Shown: one piece after another, positions 35,336 through 44,590 of the stretch
Layout of the letters: each line of letters opens with the position of its first letter
Position numbering within the stretch: the stretch's first letter is position 1
Source of the DNA: an uncultured Peptoniphilaceae bacterium
GTDB taxonomy: Bacteria; Bacillota; Clostridia; Tissierellales; Peptoniphilaceae
NCBI GenBank assembly: GCA_943912255.1
Contig: CALTTP010000004.1
Coordinates: 62,001-126,000 of the forward strand
Length of the DNA stretch: 64,000 nucleotides
Reading direction: 5' to 3'
The notes under the pieces: generated by a model
What the model was told of the DNA's origin: nothing
Seen by the model: only the letters and a program-made list of their open reading frames with translations
Databases searched by the model: none
Made by a program: the position numbers and the translations under genes

Positions 35336-37825
35336 ATGACTATTAAAAGATTTTTACAAAATAAAATACATATCTATCTGCTAATAATTTCTTTAATTTT
35401 GAGTATTATTGTCTTCACTGGAGAAAAGTATAGTCTGGAGGACAAAGAAATAGACTTATATGTTGGAATTGAAGATAATTTGAATAAAGTTTTAAGTAAA
35501 AGTCTTTCTTTAAGGGATTATAATGCCCTTATATACGGAGAAAATACTGATAATGACTTGGATTATCTAAAAGAAGACAAGGGTACAATTGAGGAAATAA
35601 AGTATTATTTAACATTAAATAATATAATTTCAGAAATTATACAATCCTTTTCTCAAGAAAAAATCCCCGCATCAGGATTTATAGAAAAAGTGCCTGCAAA
35701 GAAAATGGACAAACCTGCTTTTATGAAAGGACAAAAGGAGCTAATCGACTTTTATAAAAGTACCAGGGACAAGTCCTATAGCCTGCTTGAACCAGGGGAT
35801 ATGACTTTCTTAGTTAAGCGATATGACTATTTAAGTAATAGCAAGGTAGAAGTACTGGACGAAAATGGCAAAGTATATTTAAATTCCATAATTGCAAGAA
35901 AGTCTGATTATCTCTTTTCTGCCCCAATACTCATCATTGTCTCTTTAATTGGAGCCTTTGTACTAAAACAAGACAAAATCGCTTTAAAGCTAAAGGAAAA
36001 TCTATTTGTATTAAAACTTAAGGCTTCGCTCTTTTATGCTACTATTGTTTTAATTTTCTGTACAAGTATTTTTTTATTCCTTACCCTACTCTCATGGATA
36101 TTTGGCTCTGGAATTGGACCTTTTGACTATATATACTTTAATCCACAAATCATCGATGGATTAACCACTTATATTACTGAAAAACCTATAGGAATCTTTA
36201 TATACAAGGGAACTATATTTATTATATTGACAACCATATTTTCAGCCGTGTTCAATCTATTATCAAATCTATTTAATAGGTTTTACTTTAAGGTTTTAAT
36301 TTTTGTACTAGCGGCTATGTTATTCATTTCTCAACTTATTGATTTTAATATAATGAAAGGGTTAGTTAATCATCCAATGGGCCTTGTAAATATAATAAAA
36401 AAGCTAAATTTTTCAGACCTTGTGGCTATAGATTGGCTAAAACTTTTATTTGGTATTATCCTGGCAATTTTATGCTTAAAACTTTCCATATTTATAGAAA
36501 TTAAGGAATCAAAGTCCAGGGGGTCTGAACTAATAATAAGAAAACCTTTTACTATTTCCTTTTATACTAAGTATTACTATGTAAAGTACTGCCCCTATAT
36601 ACTCCTAATTCCACTACTTTTCATAAGTGTCCTTTCGTCAAGGAATAATGAGCACTTAGAGTTTTTTGATAGCAATTTTGAAATAAATCTCAAATCCTAT
36701 AAAAAGGACTATGACTATCAAAGGAAAGTCTTAGAAAATCATCATGAAACCTTCAACAGTGTTAGAGGTCTAACCGATGAAAAAAGGTCTAATCTGGATG
36801 AAGATGAAAAAATGGAATTGGATTATTATGAAGAAACAGAACTAGAAGAACAAAAAAATATATTAGATGAATCAAGAATTAGATATGAACACTTGTTATC
36901 CTTTTCAAATAGAGATAAAGATCCTAAGAAATATTATAATTTGGAGAAGGAGGCTATAAAAAATCATCCCCTACTCCTATATAATACCATGTTAAGGGAC
37001 ATGGAACTGTCAGATAAGACAATACCGTTAAATATAGACTATGTTAGTGAATATGAGAAGAGAAACCTTCCAACACCTAAAACTTTCCTAGGTCCTATTT
37101 TCTCAAATTTTGATTCCAATAACTACATTAAATTAGACTACCTTATTATGGAGTACTTCTATACTGGCCTTATTAAAAATAATGATGCCTTTGGATTTTT
37201 ATATAATTTCTTTCATATCAAGCTAGCCTTAATTTTAGTGGTTTTGATTTCTCTTATTACAAATTTATTTTTATGGAGAAAAAATCATATCAGATTTAAG
37301 TTGACCTTGAAGAAAGATTTGGACAGGATATATTTGAAGTCTTTTATTGGAAGTTTGGTACCAAGCATAGTATTATTCCTTTCAATAATTGGCTTTATAT
37401 TTATATTTTCCGGTATATTTTATGGCTTTGCCCATGCTAATTACCCTGTTCCAATTACATTTGTAAATAGATATGAGTTTATTTCCATTTGGAAATTTAT
37501 AGTAATAAATCTAATTTTATGCTGTATTGGTATATTGCTGCTCTCTTCCCTTTTAACTTTATTGTCCCAATTTTTAACAAATAAGACTTCCATCGGAATC
37601 TATTTTATGACAATAGTCTTAGGGATTATTCTAGCTTATTTTTCTAGATACGCTTTTATTTCTCCAATGACATATCTAGATACAAATGGCGTGTTATCAG
37701 GATTTTTAAGAAATTTCCATGGAAAAGACAACTTTAACTTAATATTAGGGGTAATGCTTCCTGTTATTAGTTCAATATTACTAAATATTATTAGTCTAAA
37801 AAAATTGAGGAGGACTTATGCTTAA
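35336..37825 (+). CDS. large fused ABC-2 type permease, unknown substrate
   Basis: An 829-residue membrane protein made of two similar halves. Each half starts with a basic segment and one hydrophobic helix (residues 12-28 and about 418-433), then a roughly 170-residue extracytoplasmic charged domain, then five or so hydrophobic helices. The helix groups lie at about 200-390 and 625-820. This is a tandem fusion of two ABC-2-type permease units. AGGAGG precedes the ATG. It overlaps the ATPase gene by 8 nt. I recognise no characterised homologue. Confidence 0.65.
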   Translation: MTIKRFLQNKIHIYLLIISLILSIIVFTGEKYSLEDKEIDLYVGIEDNLNKVLSKSLSLRDYNALIYGENTDNDLDYLKEDKGTIEEIKYYLTLNNIISEIIQSFSQEKIPASGFIEKVPAKKMDKPAFMKGQKELIDFYKSTRDKSYSLLEPGDMTFLVKRYDYLSNSKVEVLDENGKVYLNSIIARKSDYLFSAPILIIVSLIGAFVLKQDKIALKLKENLFVLKLKASLFYATIVLIFCTSIFLFLTLLSWIFGSGIGPFDYIYFNPQIIDGLTTYITEKPIGIFIYKGTIFIILTTIFSAVFNLLSNLFNRFYFKVLIFVLAAMLFISQLIDFNIMKGLVNHPMGLVNIIKKLNFSDLVAIDWLKLLFGIILAILCLKLSIFIEIKESKSRGSELIIRKPFTISFYTKYYYVKYCPYILLIPLLFISVLSSRNNEHLEFFDSNFEINLKSYKKDYDYQRKVLENHHETFNSVRGLTDEKRSNLDEDEKMELDYYEETELEEQKNILDESRIRYEHLLSFSNRDKDPKKYYNLEKEAIKNHPLLLYNTMLRDMELSDKTIPLNIDYVSEYEKRNLPTPKTFLGPIFSNFDSNNYIKLDYLIMEYFYTGLIKNNDAFGFLYNFFHIKLALILVVLISLITNLFLWRKNHIRFKLTLKKDLDRIYLKSFIGSLVPSIVLFLSIIGFIFIFSGIFYGFAHANYPVPITFVNRYEFISIWKFIVINLILCCIGILLLSSLLTLLSQFLTNKTSIGIYFMTIVLGIILAYFSRYAFISPMTYLDTNGVLSGFLRNFHGKDNFNLILGVMLPVISSILLNIISLKKLRRTYA

Positions 37826-38654
37826 AATTAAAAATCTTAGTTTTCAATATGGTAAAAAACCAGTCTTAAATGGTGTTTCCTTTGATTTACAGAAAGGTAT
37901 AAAGGCATTGGTAGCCCCAAATGGTGCAGGTAAAACAACTTTATTAAATTGCATTTCTCAACAACTTAAGGCTAGTGGTTCTATAGCTATAGATGACGAT
38001 GAAATCAACAATAGAGAAATTTTAGAACATCTAACTTTTTTGGGAGACTCCACTATTTTAGACCCTGAAATTGCAGGTGTTGACTATATGAAATATATCG
38101 CTAAAACTTATAATATTGGCTATGACAAAATTGATGACGTGGCAAATGCAACAGAAATTTCTCGTTTCTATAGAAATAAAATTGGAACATATAGTCTTGG
38201 AATGAAAAATAGAACCATGATTGCACTTTCAATCCTTACTGGCACAAATTATATACTTTTAGATGAACCCCTTTCAGGACTTGACCCAAGTTCAGTTAAA
38301 AAAATGAAAAAACTTTTACTTGAGCTAGGTAGGACTAAGGGAATCATTTTATCATCTCATATCCTAGATGACATAAACGACTTAACTGACGATATCCTAT
38401 TTCTAAAAGAAGGTAAAATAATAGAATACAAGTCCTATAGTTTCAACTCACTGAGGATTGAAACTTCTGATGACCCTAAGGTTATTTCTATTTTTAAAGA
38501 AAATAATATCGAAACTCCAATTGATAAAGTCATTGTAAGACAAGTTGAACTGGATAAGGCACTAAGTTTAATTTTAAGTAGCAACTTAATAGTCCACAAT
38601 ATCTTAAATGTAAGAGAGTCTTTAAAAGAAAGGTATTTTGAAATCTTTAATTAA
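37818..38654 (+). CDS. ABC transporter ATP-binding protein
   Basis: A 278-residue ATPase. Walker A is APNGAGKTT near residue 34, signature TYSLGMKNRTM near residue 130, Walker B YILLDEPLSGLDP near residue 150, and the H-loop is ILSSHILDD. The C-terminal 70 residues form a small accessory domain often seen in ABC-2 exporters. It overlaps the permease gene start-to-stop by 8 nt and should power it. The operon ends at the hairpin at 38668. Confidence 0.9.
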   Translation: MLKIKNLSFQYGKKPVLNGVSFDLQKGIKALVAPNGAGKTTLLNCISQQLKASGSIAIDDDEINNREILEHLTFLGDSTILDPEIAGVDYMKYIAKTYNIGYDKIDDVANATEISRFYRNKIGTYSLGMKNRTMIALSILTGTNYILLDEPLSGLDPSSVKKMKKLLLELGRTKGIILSSHILDDINDLTDDILFLKEGKIIEYKSYSFNSLRIETSDDPKVISIFKENNIETPIDKVIVRQVELDKALSLILSSNLIVHNILNVRESLKERYFEIFN

Positions 38655-38667
38655 ATATCCAATCAAA

Positions 38668-38703
38668 AAAGGTTGTAGTATGAAATATCACACTACAACC
38701 TTT
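38668..38703. terminator. bidirectional terminator
   Basis: AAAGGTTGTAGT and ACTACAACCTTT form a 12-bp perfect stem between two convergent genes, with A-rich and T-rich flanks. Confidence 0.9.
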
Positions 38704-38714
38704 ACTTTCCGTAA

Positions 38715-39920
38715 TTATTTACTTTTTAATTTTTCGGCCATTTCCACAGCCATTTTTCTTAGTCCTTCTAAATCCTCATCATGCATTGTACCCCTTGCTT
38801 CTACAGTGGTTTCTATCGGGTCAAATTTACTATCTTCTCTAAATTCCAGTAGGGATTTGACTCCTCCACCGCTCCAGCCATAGGATCCAAAAACTCCAAG
38901 AACATGATTTTTAATTTTATTGTGTTTAAGTATATTTAATAGGCTATACATATTTGGATATACGGAACTGTCATAGGTTGCAGATCCTAGTATAAGTCCC
39001 TTGTACTTCCACACTTCTGATAGAATATAGGAAAAATGAGTCTTTGAAACATCGAAGACCTTTATATTTTTTACTCCCTCTTCTGCAAGGAATTGGGCAA
39101 GGTGATCCGCCATGGATTCAGTGTTGCCATACATGGAACCATAGGCTATTACTACTCCATCTTCAACTTCATAATTTGCCCATCTTCTATAGTCTTCTAT
39201 GATTATCTCTGGGTTTTTCCTCCAAACAAATCCATGAACAGGACAGATTATGTCAATATCCAATCCCTTTACCTTATCTACGGCCTTTGCAGCCATCATT
39301 GAATATTTTCCAACTATATTGGAATAGTATCTTCTAGTCTCTGATTGAAAAACAGAATAGTCCGCTTGGTCATCAAAGATTGCTCCATCAAGGGTTCCAA
39401 ATCCTCCAAAAATATCTTGTGAAAATAGCACCTTGTCATGGGGTTCATAGCTAACCATGGACTCAGGCCAGTGAACCATTGGTGTCATTACAAAGTTTAG
39501 CTCCCTTTCGCCAAGTTTAAGTACATCTCCCTCAGAAACTTCAATAAACTTATCTTCTTCAGGTTCAAGTTCCAATAAATCATATAACATGCCCTTTGTC
39601 TTTTTATTACCGACAAAAACTACATCTGGATAACATTCAAGTATGTCCATTATACAGCCTGAATGGTCTGGCTCCATATGTTGAATTACAAGGTAATCCA
39701 ATTTTCTACCATCTAAAATCTTTCTTACATTTGGTAAAAATCCCCCAGATTTATTGATTCTAATGGTATCTAGAAGACAGGTCTTTTCATCTACAATCAA
39801 GTAAGCATTGTAGGAAACCCCTCTAGGAATAGGTAACATATTTTCAAACAATTCCGTTTCTCGATCATTTGCCCCAATATAGTACATATTAGGTAAAATT
39901 TCTTTATATAGACAGTTCAT
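38715..39920 (-). CDS. flavodiiron protein (FprA, A-type flavoprotein)
   Basis: A 401-residue protein. The N-terminal metallo-beta-lactamase-like diiron domain carries QHMEPDHSGC near residue 80 and further ligands in MVHWPESM and CPVHG. The C-terminal flavodoxin domain starts IAYGSMYGNTESMADHLA near residue 258. It reduces O2 or NO to water or N2O, protecting anaerobes. The length and domain order match the family. It lies 10 nt downstream of the TtcA-like gene, so the two may be cotranscribed. Confidence 0.95.
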   Translation of the reverse strand: MNCLYKEILPNMYYIGANDRETELFENMLPIPRGVSYNAYLIVDEKTCLLDTIRINKSGGFLPNVRKILDGRKLDYLVIQHMEPDHSGCIMDILECYPDVVFVGNKKTKGMLYDLLELEPEEDKFIEVSEGDVLKLGERELNFVMTPMVHWPESMVSYEPHDKVLFSQDIFGGFGTLDGAIFDDQADYSVFQSETRRYYSNIVGKYSMMAAKAVDKVKGLDIDIICPVHGFVWRKNPEIIIEDYRRWANYEVEDGVVIAYGSMYGNTESMADHLAQFLAEEGVKNIKVFDVSKTHFSYILSEVWKYKGLILGSATYDSSVYPNMYSLLNILKHNKIKNHVLGVFGSYGWSGGGVKSLLEFREDSKFDPIETTVEARGTMHDEDLEGLRKMAVEMAEKLKSK

Positions 39921-39930
39921 AAATACCCCC

Positions 39931-40797
39931 TTAATAATTATCTAAAAATGAATGTTTTTCATCATCTTCTACATAACCTAGTATTCTATTTATATCCACA
40001 TTTTCACAAGCTCTGAATATGTTTATAGCAACATTTGTAAAACCCTGGTCTTCCAAGGTCTTTATTAAATCCTTAATCTTATGTCTAGTGGAGCCTATTT
40101 TTTTTGCCGCCACCATACATGCACAATTTAAAGGCATGAGACCAGTATAGTTTATCCAACGAATAATACTTTCCTCTTCAATTAGATACATTGGTCTAAT
40201 TATCTCCATATTCTCAAAATTCATTGCCCTTAACTTTGGCATCATAGTCTTAAAATTTCCCGCACAAAGTATATTCATCAAATTTGTTTCTATAACATCG
40301 TCAAAATGATGTCCTAAAGTAAGTTTGTTACAACCAAGTTCTTGGGCCTTTGCATATAAAGAACCCCTTCTCATCCTTGCACACATATAGCAGGGATAAT
40401 CTGAAGAGATCTTGTCTGCGACTTGAAATATGTCTGAATCATATATATGGACTGGAATATTGAGATAAGCACAGTTTTCTTCTAAAAGTTCCCTGATATC
40501 ATCATGATACCCGGGATCCATGGCTATAAACTCCAATTCAAAGTTGTTTCTTCCATTTCGCTTTAACTCCTGGAATAACTTAGCCAATAATAGACTGTCC
40601 TTTCCCCCAGAAATGGCTATTGCAATCTTATCCCCATCTTGAATTAAATCGTATTCCTTAATTGCTTTAATAAACTTAGACCAGATTTTTTTTCTATATT
40701 TTTTTATAATAGCCTTTTCAATGTCCTTAAGAGACTTTAACTCCTCAGTGACTATCATCTGTGGACAAAATCCACTTTGTAAACCATTTTCGCTCAA
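39931..40797 (-). CDS. TtcA-like PP-loop ATPase (tRNA thiolation type)
   Basis: A 288-residue PP-loop protein. The motif AIAISGGKDSLLLAKLF lies near residue 63 and cysteine pairs CYMCARMRRG and NCACMVAAKK follow, as in TtcA-type [4Fe-4S] tRNA thiolation enzymes. GHHFDDVIETNLMN is the typical second motif. I chose the TTG at 40797 because AGGAG lies 7 nt upstream; the ATG at 40812 has no good site. The exact modified base is not certain. Relatives without a demonstrated tRNA target also exist. Confidence 0.8.
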   Translation of the reverse strand: MSENGLQSGFCPQMIVTEELKSLKDIEKAIIKKYRKKIWSKFIKAIKEYDLIQDGDKIAIAISGGKDSLLLAKLFQELKRNGRNNFELEFIAMDPGYHDDIRELLEENCAYLNIPVHIYDSDIFQVADKISSDYPCYMCARMRRGSLYAKAQELGCNKLTLGHHFDDVIETNLMNILCAGNFKTMMPKLRAMNFENMEIIRPMYLIEEESIIRWINYTGLMPLNCACMVAAKKIGSTRHKIKDLIKTLEDQGFTNVAINIFRACENVDINRILGYVEDDEKHSFLDNY

Positions 40798-40880
40798 ATT
40801 ATCTCTCCTCATCTGTCTTAATTATACCATGAAATTTAATAAAAATGGTTCCAGGGCCAACACTAAAATAATAAGAATTA

Positions 40881-40909
40881 AAAGAACCCTATTTATGATA
40901 GGGCTCTTT
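40881..40909 (-). terminator. terminator overlapping the end of rlmH
   Basis: On the minus strand AAAGAGCCCTAT pairs with ATAGGGTTCTTT (one mismatch) and is followed by TTAATT. The stem includes the rlmH stop codon. Confidence 0.75.
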
Positions 40910-41365
40910 TCTTGATATTTTAATCCATCTATATAATTGTTCAAATAATATTAACTTCATAAGTTGATGTGGGAAGGTGAGTTTTGAAAAAGATAGCTTT
41001 AAATTGGCTCTAGTCTTGATTTTAGGCGCCAAGCCATAGGATGAACCGATAACAAAGGCAAAGTCGTTGTAGCCTTGTATTTTTAAGTCCTCAAGGATAT
41101 TGGAAAATTCCTCGCTATCATACTGTTTACCTTTAATATCCAAAACAATTACAAAGTCTTTAGAATCTAATTTATCTAAAATTCTATTACCTTCATCTTC
41201 TAAAGCATGGTTTATGTTGCCTAAGGTATCATCCTTAATCAAACTTTCCTTTAACTCTATTTCTCGAATATTTGCATAGGGTTTTATCCTTTTATTAAAC
41301 TCCTTTATTCCCTCTCTAAGGAAGGATTCTTTTATGGTTCCGATTGTGATTATTTTAACATTCAT
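40889..41365 (-). CDS. rlmH: 23S rRNA pseudouridine-1915 N3-methyltransferase
   Basis: A 158-residue SPOUT methyltransferase. It begins VKIITIGTIKESFLREGI, has the SAM knot region FVIGSSYGLAPKIKTRAN near residue 103 and ends with LMKLILFEQLYRWIKISRKEPYHK, which is the family's terminal pattern. It modifies Psi1915 in helix 69 of 23S rRNA. It is near oriC, as usual in Firmicutes, and 3 nt downstream of the WalJ-like gene. Confidence 0.97.
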   Translation of the reverse strand: MNVKIITIGTIKESFLREGIKEFNKRIKPYANIREIELKESLIKDDTLGNINHALEDEGNRILDKLDSKDFVIVLDIKGKQYDSEEFSNILEDLKIQGYNDFAFVIGSSYGLAPKIKTRANLKLSFSKLTFPHQLMKLILFEQLYRWIKISRKEPYHK

Positions 41366-41368
41366 ATT

Positions 41369-42157
41369 CTATAACTCTATCCTATTACTTATAACACTTC
41401 TTTCAGCAACTGAAAGGGAAATATCCCTACTTAAATCTAAACCTAAATCCATTAAATGATTAGACACGGTGTCTAAAGCTAGATCTACAGTATTATTTTC
41501 ATTACTTAAATGGGCTAAAATCACCTTTTCATTATTACCAGAAAGTACTTCTTCTAAAGTTGAAGCACAATCTAAATTAGATAAATGACCTTTCGTGGAA
41601 GCAACTCTTTTCTTTAATACTGATGAGTATGGACCATTCATTAGCATTATTGGGTCATGGTTAGATTCAATAAAAAGAACATCAGAACCTATAATCTGTT
41701 TCTTTATTCTTTCATTGACCGTTCCCGTATCTGTTAGCACAGATAATTTAGATTTTCCATTATATACTGCAAATCCACAACTATTTGCTGCGTCATGAAA
41801 AGTGCTAAAGGGATGAACATCCAAATCTCGTAGAGTAAAATCATAGTCGTTTTTAAAAACCAGGATATTTTGATCCCTAATAGGTCCAATTTTCTTTATC
41901 ATTGCCAACCATGTTTCTTCATTTGCAATAACAGGTATATTATATCTTCTACTCATAACGCCTACGCCTTTTACATGGTCAGTATGTTCATGAGTTACCA
42001 ATATTGCATCTATGGTTTCAGGAAGAACTTCAGCTTCTTTCAATAGATATTCTAATCTTTTTCCTGAAAATCCAGCATCTATTAATATTTTAGTCTTTTT
42101 TGTTTCTAGTAATAAGGAATTACCTGAAGAGCCACTAGATAGTGAAATAAACTTCAT
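41369..42157 (-). CDS. walJ: MBL-fold hydrolase of the WalJ/YycJ type
   Basis: A 262-residue metallo-beta-lactamase-fold protein. The start FISLSSGSSGNSLLLE and the metal motif ILVTHEHTDHVKGVGV (HxHxDH, residues 54-70) are as in YycJ/WalJ. Later ligands lie in LTDTGTV, ESNHDP and STKGHLSN, the last matching KGHLSN of the family. WalJ proteins act as nucleases in mismatch repair or cell-wall coordination. AGGAG precedes the ATG. It forms a unit with rlmH. Confidence 0.9.
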   Translation of the reverse strand: MKFISLSSGSSGNSLLLETKKTKILIDAGFSGKRLEYLLKEAEVLPETIDAILVTHEHTDHVKGVGVMSRRYNIPVIANEETWLAMIKKIGPIRDQNILVFKNDYDFTLRDLDVHPFSTFHDAANSCGFAVYNGKSKLSVLTDTGTVNERIKKQIIGSDVLFIESNHDPIMLMNGPYSSVLKKRVASTKGHLSNLDCASTLEEVLSGNNEKVILAHLSNENNTVDLALDTVSNHLMDLGLDLSRDISLSVAERSVISNRIEL

Positions 42158-42311
42158 TTTATCAACTCCTATTTTATAGAGAGATTCAAGACTCTATATG
42201 ACAGAATATGAGTCCATAAATCTACAGCTAACATTATATACTATGATTAGTCCTATACCAAAAATTTTTCTCTATTTTAATTTTAATAGTATAATCTACA
42301 TAGGTGATGAT

Positions 42312-42857
42312 ATGGAATACTCAATAATAAAGGAAATGAAACCGACTAAATTAGAAAGTAAAAGTCTAGAAGAAACTTTTGTTCCATTTTTAATAGAAAA
42401 TAATTTTACAATTTCCACTGCTGAGTCTTTAACTGCAGGTATTATTAGTGGAACTATTGCTAATGTTCCTGGTTCAAGTAATGTTTTAGAACTAGGCTTA
42501 GTAACTTATACAGAAGAATATAAGAATAAAGCACTAAATGTTTCACGTGAAACATTATCTAAATACTCTGCAGTTAGTTATGAAACATGTAATGAAATGT
42601 TAGATGGTCTTTCAGAAACAACCAACTCACAATTGTTAATAGCTGCTACAGGATATGCAGGACCTGGTGAAAATGCCGGATTAGTATACTTAGGTGTTCA
42701 ATTTAAAAAAACTAGAAAAATTTTTAAACTGGAATTAAAAGGGAAACGAAATGAGATTAGAAAGAAGGTCGTAAATTTATCTTTTAATCACGCTAGAAAT
42801 ATTATTGAGGGGAAGGAAGGATATAGACTACATGTCAATAAAATTTACACCCTTTAG
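42312..42857 (+). CDS. CinA C-terminal domain protein (nicotinamide-nucleotide amidase type)
   Basis: A 181-residue protein consisting of the CinA C-terminal domain only. The motif FTISTAESLTAGIISGTIANVPGSSNV is near residue 34 and ATGYAGPG near residue 125. It hydrolyses NMN to NaMN in characterised members. The ATG at 42312 follows AGGTGATGAT. A perfect parS site overlaps codons for NVSRET (42539-42554), so the coding sequence doubles as a centromere site. Confidence 0.88.
   Translation: MEYSIIKEMKPTKLESKSLEETFVPFLIENNFTISTAESLTAGIISGTIANVPGSSNVLELGLVTYTEEYKNKALNVSRETLSKYSAVSYETCNEMLDGLSETTNSQLLIAATGYAGPGENAGLVYLGVQFKKTRKIFKLELKGKRNEIRKKVVNLSFNHARNIIEGKEGYRLHVNKIYTL
42539..42554. other. 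parS site 1 (inside the cinA-type gene)
   Basis: TGTTTCACGTGAAACA is a perfect 16-nt palindrome equal to the bacterial parS consensus bound by ParB/Spo0J. Confidence 0.93.
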
Positions 42858-42860
42858 GAA

Positions 42861-42876
42861 TGTTTCACGTGAAACA
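42861..42876. other. parS site 2
   Basis: TGTTTCACGTGAAACA, a perfect parS consensus, 4 nt after the stop of the cinA-type gene. It could also form a terminator-like hairpin. Confidence 0.93.
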
Positions 42877-43068
42877 TTCTGTTTTTTTAGACTTTTGTTA
42901 ACCAAGTAGTATGTTGTTCAGACATTAAAATTTCACTGTAGCTTTTCAATTTGATTCAAGAATTTCTTTAACTTAGTTTTTATTTATGGGGATAAATGAA
43001 CTTAGCACTCACATAAACGTAAGAAATGATTGTAATCATTTACAATTTATCCCAAATGGATACTCAAG

Positions 43069-43332
43069 TTATCCACAGTATTTTTATTCTTAATTAAAAG
43101 ACTTATCCACATTGAAAACAATTTTAATTGATGTTTCACGTGAAACATTTTTTATCATTCTAAATAATCTTATTTTTATGTCTCCTAAACCTTGTAATAT
43201 AGCCATTTGTTTCTTTAAATCTACTTTAAGTTATTTGTTTAAGAAATTTACATTATCTTTTCAAGTTATCAACAATTTTTATACAACTTATCCACAAAAT
43301 AATCCACAGGCTTATCCACAGAGTTATCCACA
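43069..43332 (+). other. DnaA-box cluster remote from dnaA
   Basis: Five perfect TTATCCACA boxes, all in the same orientation, at 43069, 43103, 43288, 43312 and 43324, with a one-mismatch box (TAATCCACA) at 43300. The last four are spaced by 12 nt from start to start. The stretch 42877-43431 holds no gene. It may be a second origin subregion or a DnaA-titration site. Confidence 0.85.
43132..43147. other. parS site 3
   Basis: TGTTTCACGTGAAACA, a perfect parS consensus inside the DnaA-box cluster. Confidence 0.93.
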
Positions 43333-43431
43333 ATTATCCGTTACGTATTAAATATTAAAAATACAAATGTAATAATTTTGTAAGAATCTCAACTTCTCAA
43401 TTATGATATTCTATTAAGGGTGATGTTGTTT

Positions 43432-44532
43432 ATGAAAAAGTTTTACAAAATTGCTTTAGGTTTAATTTTTATTTTTATAATAGGCTTTAGTTTTTTCTTT
43501 GATAAAATTGATATTCCTATTTCAAATTCCTTACTTATTGCAGACATTGATACTAAACCTAAACTAAAAAATAATGCTATTAATAATCCTATTAGTAAAA
43601 AACTCAACTTATTTGGAGACAGAACAATAAATAAAGGACTATTAGTAAATGCACCTAAACACTTAGATATTGAAACCTATATCAAAACGGACAATCAAGC
43701 GATCCATCCTTCAATTATTTATGATCCTGATGCTCGCTTTGGATATAGATATATTATGGCCTTTACTCCCTACAGTTTTCTCAATGACCAAACAGAAAAC
43801 CCTAGTATTGTAGTATCCCATGATGGAGTTCACTTTAAAAAGTTTCCTGGACTTATCAATCCTATTTCTTTGCCAGAAGAAAACTGCCATCTATCAGATG
43901 TTTCTCTTTTTTTAAAGGATAATACTCTAGAATTATGGTATAGGGTTTCTAATAAAAAAACTAGACTTTCAAAAATGGTAAGAAAGACCACGAAAAATTT
44001 AAAGGAATTTACTGCTGAAGAGACTATTTTTGATTTTGGTACTGGGGGTTATGGTTATGGTGCTCCAACTGTGTTCTTTGTAGATGGATATTACAAAATT
44101 TATTATAGGAAAAATATGAATATAGGCGAAGATGCCTATGTGTTCACTAAGTCCCAGGATCTAAAGACCTTTACAGACCCAATACCCCTTGAAATGGATA
44201 AGGGAGAGTGGTCCAATTATAACCCTTGGCATTTGGAAATCAAAAAAATCGAAGATAAGTACTACTGCTTAAGTATGGACTGTCCTGATGGTAAGATGGA
44301 AAGTTCTGCATTATTCATATTGGAATCTTCCGATGGAATACATTTTGAAAACCCTATAGAGGTTTTATGTCCTTGTAATAAGGGATATGACGACTGGTTA
44401 ATCTACAAATCCACCTTTATAGTGAAAGAAAACAGGGTATTACTTTATTATTCTTCTATTGATAAGCTAAAGCGATCCTATATATCATTACTGTCAGGGC
44501 CGGATTTCCTACACCTTTCTCCAGTAAACTAA
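43432..44532 (+). CDS. membrane-anchored five-bladed beta-propeller protein (GH43-like fold)
   Basis: A 366-residue protein with an N-terminal hydrophobic anchor (residues 8-24), then a propeller with repeated blade motifs: HPSIIYDPDARFGYRYIMAF, SDVSLFLKDNTLELWYRVS, APTVFFVDGYYKIYYRK, SNYNPWHLEIKKIEDKYYCL and YKSTFIVKENRVLLYYSS. The pattern is like that of GH43/GH62-type and related glycan-binding propellers. The catalytic acids are not clear. The ATG at 43432 follows AAGGGTGATG. It occupies the position where parA/parB often lie in Firmicutes. Confidence 0.7.
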   Translation: MKKFYKIALGLIFIFIIGFSFFFDKIDIPISNSLLIADIDTKPKLKNNAINNPISKKLNLFGDRTINKGLLVNAPKHLDIETYIKTDNQAIHPSIIYDPDARFGYRYIMAFTPYSFLNDQTENPSIVVSHDGVHFKKFPGLINPISLPEENCHLSDVSLFLKDNTLELWYRVSNKKTRLSKMVRKTTKNLKEFTAEETIFDFGTGGYGYGAPTVFFVDGYYKIYYRKNMNIGEDAYVFTKSQDLKTFTDPIPLEMDKGEWSNYNPWHLEIKKIEDKYYCLSMDCPDGKMESSALFILESSDGIHFENPIEVLCPCNKGYDDWLIYKSTFIVKENRVLLYYSSIDKLKRSYISLLSGPDFLHLSPVN

Positions 44533-44590
44533 TTGATTATTTATAAAGCTTTAATTATATCTAATGATAGATGATTTAATGATTATGAAA

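Noticed and set aside
42198..42311. N-terminal extension of the CinA-type protein
   Set aside because: The extension is hydrophobic, unrelated to the family and lacks an RBS; ATG 42312 has one.
42861..42876. Palindrome after the CinA gene as an ordinary terminator
   Set aside because: The sequence is identical to two other copies and equals the parS consensus; a terminator would not be repeated exactly, once inside a gene.
43112..43351. Open frame of 79 residues across the DnaA-box cluster
   Set aside because: It reads repeated boxes as Tyr-Pro-Gln repeats, has no RBS, and is explained by the repeated TTATCCACA sequence.
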